The position numbers and the translations under genes are program-made. The notes beneath the pieces are model-generated. The model did no database searches. It had not been told where the DNA came from and was given only the letters and a program-made list of their open reading frames with translations. From Dama dama (Eukaryota; Chordata; Mammalia; Artiodactyla; Cervidae), in NCBI RefSeq assembly GCF_033118175.1, contig NC_083704.1, forward strand, positions 52,168,501-52,232,500: a DNA stretch of 64,000 bases, given 5' to 3'. The stretch's first letter is position 1. Every line of letters starts with the position of its first letter. Positions 37,901 through 49,900 of this stretch are shown here, piece by piece.

Positions 37901-40900
37901 TCTAGACCCAGGAGCCGCAGCTGCTGAGCCTGCATGTTAGAGCTACTGAGGCCCGTGTTCCTAGAGCCTGTGCTCTGTAACAAGGGAAGTTACCACAATG
38001 AGAAGCCCACACACCACAGCAGGGGGCAGCCCCCACTCACCGCAACTGGAGAAAGCCTGTGTGCAGCAACAAAGGCCCAGTACAACCAAAAGCAAATAAA
38101 AAATTTTAAAAATGAGTACTGTTCAGCTATATGTTAGTGTAAAATTAATGTGAAAATATTATATTTTATTTCCTCTTGGCCTTTGCATTTCAGGACAAGC
38201 GAGTGATTGGCACTCATTCTTTCTCTATAAATATGAAATTAGAAGCTGTGGACCCCTCATCTCCTTTTGGCATCTCTCCTGCTACAGTTGTTAAGGTAAA
38301 ATGGAGTCAACTATCTTGGTAAGAATTCTTGTCAGGGTGGCTGTTTTAGGAAATTGGTGGTGTTTTGATCGTCAGACTCCACTAATCCAACCCATTGTTT
38401 CTCCTAAGCTGTGAGGTTAGAATTAGTTCTGTGCACGTCTTACATTTGTAATGTCCAGCTCTTTGTGGCACGTTCCTTTTTCAGAGCTTGGTTGCCCCAG
38501 CTAACCAAGGCCTGGGTGCCAGAGGAGTCGGGTGCACATTCTTTGGGGGCAGTCCTAGCTGTGTCCTATGACAGTCCTCCATAACTAGAGGAGATCTAAC
38601 CAGGAGGTAGCCATGGTATCTGAAAAGTTTGGAGGCAGGCAGTGTCATCAATGTCCAACTAGGTGCCAGGCTCGTTGGGTGAACAGGTGTGTGGGAAACA
38701 GTGGCTTAGTGTCACGAGACTTGCAGGTAGGGTTGTTCCAGCCATGGATTCCAGATGTAGACTTTTTTTTTTTTTTTTCAGATGTAGACTTTTAATCTTT
38801 TGGAAGACTAATGAAAACAAGGCTCTGGTTAGGAGTACGCACAAGAACAGGGCAGGTTGTCTGTGACTGTAACAGGCCCAGTTACTCGTTATGAGAACTG
38901 ATGCATAAGGCAGAGGATTTTGTTTTAGTAGTAGAGCAGAAGCTCATTTACTGAAAGTAGAACCAAAAGTCAGGTGTGACAAGAGGAGTGGTTACTTGGA
39001 AGCTGAATTGTCTAGCCTGTTGAGATTTAAGTTTTCCTTGTCTTAGAAGAGGATAATTCTTAGAACAAGAAGGGATCTTGAACCTGCAGTGGGGCCAGAA
39101 AGTCTTTTCTGGAGTCTGAAGGATAGGTGGTAAGGAGCTAGGGGAGGTTCATAAAACCTTCTTTTTGGTATTTGAAACTAGGCTAGGATCTGATCTAATA
39201 AACTAGTGTAGTTGACTCCTCACTGAGTCTGAACTAAGCTTTGTTCACAGCTCACATACTTAGATTTAAATCTAAGCTCTGTTTCTACCTGTCTGTGTAA
39301 CATGGTGTAAGTTATTAACTGTTTTTTAAACTCAGTTTCCTCTTCTGCAAAATAGGGTTGATAATGGTACCTCATTAGATTGTTAGAAAGATTAAAACTG
39401 AATTAATATTGCATGAAAAACATTTAATTAAAACAATGCCTGACATAAAGATAAGACTTACTGAGTGCTTAGTAGTAGTATTAAAACAGACTTAATGTTA
39501 CTATTAATGTGGCTACGAACTTTTATAACATGTTTATTAGCTACACCAAAGAAATGGCCTGTGTGTATGTGCACACATATGTGTATATGTACACAAAAAA
39601 CATTTATCTATTTTGTGTGTTAAATCATACATACAGGTTTTTGATGAGAAGTATTTTCTGGTGGAAATGGATGATTTGCGACTGGAGAATCGTGCACAGC
39701 GATCCTTCGTGTGTCACACTGACAGCCCTGGTATTTTCCCCGTGCAGTGGAGTCTGAAGAATGGTTTACACATCAGCCCCCCTCCTGGTGTGTATTCATT
39801 CTTTTCTTATTTGTTTGCTTGGGAATGAGATTTATCATGAGATTTATCAGGTGGCTTTACCTGGATCTTTGTCCCCACCTCTCCTCACACGCAGTCCAGT
39901 CCTTAGTGGTTTGCGGGCACAAGACAAGTATAAACAAAAACCTAGATTCCAGTTTCTACATATTTAAGTGTTACAAATTAAGCTTGTGCTGCTGTGCTGT
40001 GCTTAGTCGCTTAGTTATGTCCGACTCTTTGCAAGCCCATGGACTGTAGCCCCTCAGGCTCCTCTGCCATGGGATTTCCCAGGCAAGAATACTGGAGTGG
40101 GTTGCCATTTTACTCCAGGGGATCTTCCTGACCCAGGGTTCGATCCCATGTCTCCTACTTGGCAAGCGGATTCTTTACCATTGAGCCACCTGGAAAGCCC
40201 ATAAATTAAGCTTGAAAACTAGGAAAGTATGTCCTACTACTTAGATAAATATCTTCATGACAACTTGGGATTCCATGCAGCCTCCATCTGTGTCTGTCGG
40301 GAGGCAGTAGGGTTGAGGGTAGGATGCAATGAGCATGGGGAGCTGGCTTACAAGAAGTGGCCTGAGAGCCAGAGTGAGGAGGTGGACTGATGACTGTTTG
40401 GTTTCTGGACCTCCTTTTAGAGGGAGATGCTTTGGACTTCAGAGGGAGGTTTTTGGTCAAAGTAGAACTCAGGCTGTAAGTAGGAAAGTAGCAGCTCATT
40501 TTCCTCATGTTTGAGCTTTGCAAAATTTAATCTTTGACCCTTTAATTAAGGCTACTAAATATGACTTAGTTGAGCTGAAATTTAAAAAAAATTTTTTTTA
40601 ACTTACAGTATCTGGAAGAATAATATGTTTATCTGATTTTTATATCAGCAAGTCAGATTATTTGACTGGCGGTGTATGTATACTTTATTGGCAAGTCCTT
40701 GGTAAAATGTATCTTCACTTTCTAAATGGTGACTGCTGGAACACTGGACTGTGAGTGTTCTTTTCTGTTCACAAGAGTCACACACTCTGAACCTTTGTCT
40801 TCCGTTCAGCCTTCATTTATCCAACAAACATTGGTGGAATGTTTGCGTTGAGCCAGGCCTTGGACTTGTCACTGGAGAAACAAAAGTGAGAAGGACAGTT

Positions 40901-43900
40901 CCCGCAATGAGCAAATAGGGGAAAACAGCAGAAGCCCCCTGGTTCTCCCTCATCAGTGACCAGACAGTGGGGGTAACTGCCTGGTGAGGATGGGAGGGTT
41001 GCGGTACACACCTTCAGGAGCAAGTTCTTTGCGTGAATGCTCTGAACACCCCAAGTTCCTTATCCTCTCTGCTGTCTTTCTGTGAGAAGATAAAACATTT
41101 TCATTAAAGATATCAGAGCTCTTAGCGTTTTTATAGACAATGCAGCTGTCTTTATAAATAGAAGGAAAGTAGTGGATTTTGTATTGAAAATGGCAGGTGA
41201 TTTACTGTCAGGAATGAAGTGGAGCCAGAGGAGACACGGTGCTGGTCTGAGCTGGGTGAGGAGGTGGCCGCACATCGCAGGCTGGCGCGCGCTCGAGTAG
41301 CCGCCCCGTGCCTGTGGGGCACTGAACTCGGGAGCAGAGGAGCGCAGACCCAGCGGGGCGGCAGGGCTCAGTCAGCTCCTGCCACAGAGCCAGTGCCGTC
41401 AGGGTGTCGGCTTAGAGGGGCTTCTGCCAAGGACCCTGTAGGCTGAAGCGGGGAATTAAGCTCAACTTTTTTTGTGAAATGAATTCATGATTCAGGTTAT
41501 GAGAACATGGAGATTTTGTAAAAAATGTAACTGTTGAGAGTATTAGTAGTAGCTAAGACATGTTTTGGAGAAGGAAATGGCAACCCACTCCAGTACTCTT
41601 GCCTGGAAAAGCCCATGGATGGAGAAGCCTGGTAGGCTATAGTCCATGGGGTCGCAAAGAGTCAGACATGACTGAGCGACTTCACAAGACATGTTTTAGG
41701 AAATAGCTTTGTGAAAGAAGTCTTCACTGATTTAACTAGTGCTGTAGGTTGTTTGCTGTCTCTTTTCCTTAGAGCCTAAGTCATAATAGAAGGGTAATGA
41801 GACTAGAATTATTAGCACAGATCAAATTCAGTCATAACTGTTTTAAAATCTTTTGTTAAATTGTCAACAACTAATCATAAAATACTGCTTGAATAAATGC
41901 TTAATTTGAAGTGTGAAAGTTGAAAATTCTGTCCAGAGTTGCTCTGCTTTATAAAAATCAACAATACTTTAGATTTGATAGGATGTTTTTTCCTCTAAAA
42001 TGATCAAGTCCTCAAATTAGCAAAATTAAAAGTTGTGGGTGGATATCAGCAGAGAGGTAAAGCCGGGCGAGCACATGAGATGTGAATCATTGCTCTTTTG
42101 TCCCTGCCTAGGCTACCAGGGCCAGGACTTTGACTGGGCCGACTACCTCAAACAGTGTGGTGCTGAAGCTGCTCCCCAGAGGTGCTTCCCTCCGGTGAGA
42201 ATCCCGTGCCTGCAGGGCCACTGCTTCAGGGCTGCTGGGGACTGCTGCCTTCCTGCGCTGTAGTGATGTTTACTCTGAAGCCAGTTCTCTCACGCAACCC
42301 AGAAAAGCTTCTTTTGCTTGTAATAAAATGGTCCAAGGAAAAGTTCATTTACTGCAGAAGTTAATTTGTTAATTTAATTAACAGTTTTATTGTTTTTTTT
42401 CTTATTAGCTGAAATCATGTGAATTTAAAATTTTAGTTTATGATTAGTTTTGATGGCCCATTAAATATGAAAATATGTTGAAATATTAAGGGGTGAAAAT
42501 CGTTAAATTTACTTATGGTTAACAAGGCCAAATAGCAGTGAAAAGCTTAGGACATAAACCAATAATTTCTTACTCTATCTGACTTTCCATGGCTTCCCTT
42601 CCCAAGAGTATTTACTTCCTATTCTTCTCACTGTTATTCTCATATTTATAGTTCTTTATTTATAATACACTGCTGTCTTGTGAGTTAATTTTAGATGCAT
42701 CTCTTGATTCTATGTTATGATAAATGAGTAATCTGGCTATTTTACTACTTTTCTCCTCTGTCTTTCCTGTTTCCTCTTCCTATTAGGTTGATTTTACAAT
42801 TTTTGGTTAAATCTGAATTTGAGTATTTATGTTACCATGGGCATTTAAGTGTTATTCACAGATTGTTGTTGTTCAGTCACCAAGTCCGACTCTTTGCCAC
42901 CCCTGTAGACTGTGGCATCCCAGGCTTCACTGTCCTTCGCCATCCCAGAGTTTGCTCAAATTCCTGTCCACTGAGTTGGTGATGCTATCTAACTGTCTCA
43001 TCCTCTGTCACCCTCTTCTCCTTTTGCCGTCAATCTTTCCCACCTGATTAGTAGTGCATTATTTTATGATTGCTTTGTCTTTTAATTTGTCCTCAAGTTA
43101 ATAATTGCCTTGTTTTCATAGCTTAATTTTCTTTGTTTATAATGTAATTTTCTTTGTTTCTTTGTTACAAAACTACCATTTCCCACACCATTCAGTAGGT
43201 TCTCCAAACTGTTTGCACATCAGGAAATCTGTCATTTTTAATTTTTTTTTTTAAGAGACACCCCTCTTAGCAACCCCTTTATAGACAGGTTACTCTGTAG
43301 GCTTGCTGTGTAGTTTTAATTCTGGAAACTGCTCTTCTCTGTCTCCCAAGGAATTGCCTCTCCCTTTTCTTTGGACTTGAAATTCCGGTTTTGTATATCT
43401 CATGACCTCCTCTCTGGTTTACTCGCTTGTTTTGATGGAGTCTGTCTTTCAAAAGCTTCCTGAAATGAGATGCAAGAGATGTAAATTTTAGTAGACATTT
43501 TGTGTTTGAAAATATCTTCACTCAGCTAACTTGACTCATCATTTGGCTCAGTGTGGAATTTGGGGCTGAAAGTTATTTCATTGTAGAATTTTGAAAGCAT
43601 CAGTTGTTTTCTACCTTCAGTTCAGTCGCTCAGTCGTGTCCGACTCTTTGTGACCCCATGGACTGCAGTACCCCAGCCTTCCATATCCATCACCAACTCC
43701 TGGAGCCTACTCAAACTCATGTCCATTGAGTCGGTGATGCCATTCAACCATCTCATCCTCTGTCGTCCCCTTCTCCTCCCGCCTTCAATCTTTCCCAGCA
43801 TCAGGGTCTTTTCCAATGAGTCAGTTCTTTGCTTCAGGTGGCCAATGTATTGGAGTTTCAGCTTCAGCATCAGTCCTTCCAGTGAATATTCAGGACTGAT

Positions 43901-46900
43901 TTCCTTTAGGATGAATTGGTTGGATCTCCTTGCAGTCCAAGGGACTCTGAAGAGTCTCCTCCAACACCACAGTTCAAAAGCATCAATACTTCGGCACTCA
44001 GCTTTCTTTATTTATAGTCCAACTGTCACGTCCATACAGGACTACTGGAAAAAACACAGCTTTGAGTAGACGGACCTTTGTTGGCAAAGTAATGTCTGTG
44101 CCTTTTAATATGCTGTCTAGGTTGGTCATAACTTTTCTTCCAAGGAGCAAGCGTCTTTTAATTTCATGGCTGTAGTCACCATCTGCAGTGATTTTGGAGC
44201 CCTCCAAGATAAAGTCTGTTACTGTTTCCGTTTATTTGCCATGAAGTGATGGGACCGGATGCCATGATCATAGTTCTTTGAATGTTTTAAGCCAACTTTT
44301 TCACTCTCCTCTTTCACTTTCATCAAGAGGCTCTTTAGTTCTTCTTCACTTTCTGCCATAAGGGTGGTGTTATCTGCATATCTGAGGTTATTGATATTTC
44401 TCCCGGCAATCTTGATTGCAACTTTTGCTTCATCCAGTCCAGCATTTCTCATGATGTACTCTGCATATAAGTTAAATAAGTTTTCTGCCTTACAGTGTTG
44501 GTATTGAGAAGTTAAAAGACATTCTTATTCTTGCTCTCTCATGTATGACCTGCCTTTTTCTCTGTTCCTGGAAGATTATAGAATCTCTTATCACTACATT
44601 TCAGTGTGAAACCATGGCTTGGCCCATCTTTACCCATGTGCTGGTGCGTGGAGAGCGGATTCTCTCTGGACCTTTGCCTCTCTGTGCTGGGAAGTTGTCT
44701 TGAATCTCTTCTTTGATTCCTTTTCTCGCTCTCTTTTCTCCTTCTGAAATTTTGCATCTTGTTGGCCCTGTGGATTGTGCCTCTAATCCCCCAGACCGCC
44801 TGCCCCCTCCCCAGCACCTTTCCTACTTCTTAGGGCTTTTCCCTCTTGCTTTCTGGAAGATTTCCTAAACTTTAGGTTTCAACACTTACTTTGAGTTTTT
44901 AATTTTTGATATCACATTTTAAAAAATAGTTTATTTTTGGCTGTGCTGTGTGGGCTGCATGGGCTTGTCTCTATATGCAGCAGTGGGGGCTGCTCTCTGG
45001 TGCATACACAGGTTTCTCATTGTGGTAACTTCTCTTGTTGCCGGGCACATGTGCTCCGTAGTTGCAGCATTCGGGTTCTAGAGCACAGGATTAATAGTTG
45101 TGGTGCATGGGCTTAGTTGCTCCTCAGTTTGTGGGATTTTCCCAGACCAGAGACCGAACCTGTGTCTCCTGCATTGACAGGTGGATTCTTTATCACTGAG
45201 CCACTAGGGAAGCTCTGATATCACATTTTTTTTTTTTGATATCACATTTTTAACTTTTAAAACATATTTCTGATCTCTGAATATTTGTTTTTAATAACAT
45301 GCTATTCTTATTTTAAAGATGTGGTAGTGTTTCTTATCTTTCAGAGGATGTTAATTACTCCTGCTTTTTTTGTCATTTTTCTTCTTGCGTAATCTGGTTT
45401 CTCCAAGTTGCTTATTTTATCTGTTTTTGTCTCTAACTTTCTTATCTTTAGATACCTGTTAATTCCTCAGTAGAATTTGCTTGTTTATATTTAAGAAATC
45501 GGGACTAAAAGAAAAGGCTGATTGGAAGCTCTAAGCATGTAGGTAGCGCTTGTCCATCTTGAGCTATCCAGTTGGGAAGGATCTGGCTGGCCATTTGTTG
45601 GAGAAACCTAAACCCATATCTTTATGTGTTCCTTTTCGTGCTTGTCATATTAACACAAGAAGTCTCTTTCAGTCCATTGCGTGGTGGGTAGAGGCAGGGG
45701 CTGGGCCTCCCGGCATTCCATATAGTACTCCCTGTTTGGGACAGCATGCACACCCTCAGCAGTTCCTGTGTCCTCCTGCCCAGGGATCTGATGTTTTACT
45801 GCCTAGAGGAGAAGTCTCATCTTCTATAGGGAGAGGAAGAGACAGTTATCCTGGGGTGTGGAATAGAGGAGTTACTCTGGAATTAACTGTTACTTGGAAA
45901 GATCTTTCAGATGAGCACATGAGTGAATACTGAGTATGTTATTTGGTGAATTTATTTTCTAGTCAATTTCTGAGCATGAATTTAAGGAGAACATGAAGCT
46001 TGAGGCAGTGAACCCTCTTCTCCCCGAAGAAGTGTGTGTTGCCACCATTACTGCAGTGAGAGGCTCCTACCTGTGGCTCCAGCTGGAGGGTAGGTGTCAG
46101 CTCCCCTGAGAAGCCTTCCTCTGAACACTCTTCTTTGCCTTCCTGTTTACCCCTGTAATGTCGCTTGTTCAACTTAATTGATTAACTAAATAAGGTTCTT
46201 GTTCAGAGACTTCTAATTTATAATTTAAGAGTCTAAAAATTTGTCTTCCTATCCTTGACCTTCAAATTTTAGGAAATGAATATGAATAAAAGCCTTCACT
46301 TACAGGGTCCCCTGTTTTCTTGAAGGGGAAAATATAGATTAAATAACATATATTTTGATGTGACCGAAATATATGAGCTTGAACATTAATAACCAGCTTA
46401 TTCAAGAGATGATATTTCGGTTGTCCCCAACCAGAAGTACCAAAAAGTATGTGAAATTGACAGGATACATCATACTAAAAGTACTATTCAGTAATGGAAC
46501 AGGTTTGTGAACAGAAAGTAGTATGTGAGTACTCATCTCTACAACTAACTATGTTTGGCCTGGATTTTGTTGTTGTTGTTTTATCATTCCCGAATAGCCA
46601 GACTTGGTTCTTATGTTGTTCCCAGTTTGCAGAGTTAGTGTTTAACACAGGAATCAAGAACCGTATTAGATATACATGTTTATGCAGCCCCTGCTGAGCA
46701 ATTTGTCTTCATCACTTTCTGATTTGAGCTACCTTTTCTACCTCCTGGCTTGTTCCTGAGTACCAGAATTGATGTTTTTTAAATGAGTAGAACTATAACT
46801 TTTGCCTTTTATTTTCCAGTTGCTTCATGGAATTCACTACCATATTTGTCGATCATCTGAATATTACTGGTAGTTGTAGTAGCTTATTTGCTGTTCCCTA

Positions 46901-49900
46901 ACTAAGGGTTACCCTGTATATTCACTACCTGTTTTGATCATTATTGGGGGACAGTTTACTTTTTTATAAATGTTTGTTGCACATGAAAAAGTATGTGTGT
47001 ATTTGCTCTGTCGTGTCTGACTCTGCCAGTCCATGGACTGTAGCCCTCCAGGCTCCTCTATCCATGAACTTTTCCAGGTAAGAATACTGAGGCAGGTTAC
47101 CATTTCCTACTCCAGGGACTCTTCCTGACTCAAGGATGTCTTGTGTCTCCTGCATTGGCAGGCAGATTCTTTGCCACTATGCCACCTAGGCAGAAGTATG
47201 ACTTTTGTAAAGGAAACTTGCTAAAGAAACTTTGTGTCTTTTACAACAATAGAACACTGGGCACTGTCTACTAGAATACTGTCTAGGAAGTAGTTTATGA
47301 AGAAAGCTATTTAGTGGTCTTAAATTTTTTTTTTTTTAAATCTAAACAGGTTCTAGGAAGCCTATACCTGAATTTATTGTGAATGTGGAATCAATGGATA
47401 TATTTCCTTTGGGCTGGTGTGAAACCAATGGCCATCCCCTTAGCACTCCTCGCCGAGCACGAGGTAACTGTCTACTTCTGGATCAAAGGTTTGATTGTTA
47501 AATAGTATGTTGTTTGACTGTTATCAAGTAGGATGAATCTGTACACTTGAGAGAAAAATAAAATTATATTCTGGTTATCCGTTCCTGCCTAGGAAATTAT
47601 TCATTGCAACAAAACATTTATTATCTCACAGTTTCTATGGGTTAGGAATCTGACACAACTTGGCTGGAACCTCAGGATCCGAGTCTCTGGTGAGGCTGCA
47701 TTTCAGGGTGTCAGCAGGGCTCTTGTCATCTCAAGGCCCAACTGGGGAAGGGTGTGCTTCCAAGTTTACTCAGATGTTTGTGGGCAAGAATTCATTTCCC
47801 CTGTGGGCTGTGGGGCTGAGGGCCTCTGTTCTTTGCTGGCTGTCAGTTGGAGGCTTATGTCAGTTTCTGGCCATTTGGGTTGCTTCATGGGGGCGCTCAC
47901 AGCATAGCAGTTGGCTTCCATCAGAGCCAGCAACTGTGAGAGAAAGAGATTGAGCAAGACGCGAGTGCCCATGTTTAGTAACCTAATCCTAAAGTGTTCC
48001 TGCCCCTTACTTTTAAAAACAGCTTTATTGAAAGATATTTATTCACCATAAAATATCCTCCTTTAAAGTACGGTTGACCCTTGAACAATGCGAATTTAAA
48101 CTGTGTGGGTCTACTTATACATGGTTTTTTCCAATAAATATATACTTCAGTACTGCACGACCCCTGGTTGGTTGAATCTGTGGATGAAGAACTGCACCTG
48201 CAGAGAGTGAAATGTAAATTTATACATGGATCTTTGAGTGCATGGAGATTGGCACCCTAACCCCTGCATTGTTCAAGGGTCACCTGTTTTTAAAACCTAG
48301 TTCTGTGTATACTTAAGTAGCAAATACTACAAATATTGAAACCCAAAATAATATTTTTATGCCTCCCTGGGCCAGCTAGCTTCATTTTATATCCAGGGGG
48401 ATATAAAATTGTGTAGCTGCTTTGGATAACAGCCTGGCAGATCCTCAGAGTATTAAATATAGTTATATACTCATGAGAAATGAAAACATATATCCACAGA
48501 AAAACTTGTACACAAATGTTCATGCTGGAAACAGTCCAAATGTCCATAAGCTGATGCACAGATAAGCAAATGTTATATCTCAATGCTGTGGAGTAGTCCG
48601 AAATATAAAGGAATGAGGTATTAATACACACTTGAACGTGGATGAAGTTTGAGAACATTATGCTAAGTAAAAAAAGCCAGTCACAAAAGAGCACATGTTG
48701 TATGATTCCACTTATAAAAACAGGCAAATCTAGAGAGAGAAAAAGTAGATTGGTAGTTGCCTAGGGGCTCAGGGGTGGTAGATTAAGAGGTGATTGCTGT
48801 GGGGTACCAGGTTTCTTTTTGAGATGATAAAAATATTCTCAAATTGATTTGAGATTGCCCAACTCTTTGAATATACTAAAGATCAGTGAACTGTGTGTAG
48901 TTGTCCCTCGGTATACACAGGGATTGGTCCCAGGATCTGCCATGGATACCAAAATCTGCAGATGCGCACGTCCCATAGTTGGCCCTCTGTCTCTGCAGTT
49001 TTGCGTCTGAGGAATCGGCCAACCTCAGATGGTGTAGTACTACAGTAATTACTGTTGAAAAAGTCCCTGTATAAGGAGACCCATGCAGTTCAAACTCATG
49101 TTGTTCAAGGGTCAACTGTAAGCTAATATTAGCTTAATGCATATGTAACTTTTCTTTGTCTTTTTATTTTTCTTGACATTTATTTACGGATTTCTTTTTT
49201 CTTTGTACAGTACACAAACAGAGGAAAATTGCAGTGGTTCAACCAGAAAAACAGTAAGTAATAAAAAGTATGTTAAATAGAAGAAGGAAACATAAAAATG
49301 TTTCTGTTCTTCATCTGTTAAAAAAAAAATGAGTACAGATCTTCCTCTGCTTACACTGGGATTATGTCCCAGAAAAGCTACCGTAAGTTAAAAATATCAT
49401 AAGTTGAAAAATGCATTTTACATCCTTGACATACCAAACATTGTAGCTTTGCCTGACTTAAACATGCTCAGGACACTTACATTAGCCTCCAGTATGGAAG
49501 AATCATGCACCACAAGGAACATCCAGCTAATACACTGACTGCTGTACTGAAAGCAAAGAACAGAATGGTTGTAAGTGTATTGATTGTTTACCTTTGTGAT
49601 CTCCTGGCTGACTGGTTTGCTGCCCAGGATCATAATGTTATGCTGTCCCGCATAACATTAGCCAGGGAAAAGATCAAAAGTCAAAGTATAGTTTCTGCTG
49701 AATGCATATTGCTCTTGCACCTTCATTAAGTTGAAATATCATTAAGTGAAACCACTGTCAATCAGAGATCATCTGTAGTTTACTTGTGTTTTAAGAATCC
49801 CACAGACATTCTATAATTTGCTGCTCACATAAATGCAAGTTAGTTTGAATGTGCAGTATCACAGCACTGTCTACATACTGTTGTTTTCCCCTTAGAACAT

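Noticed and set aside
41219..41446. 75-residue open frame in the CpG-dense patch
   Set aside because: An open frame is expected in short GC-rich sequence, and the peptide has no recognised similarity.
45550..45933. 127-residue open frame in intron 9 as a novel gene
   Set aside because: No recognisable domain or codon pattern, and it lies entirely within intron immediately ahead of exon 10.
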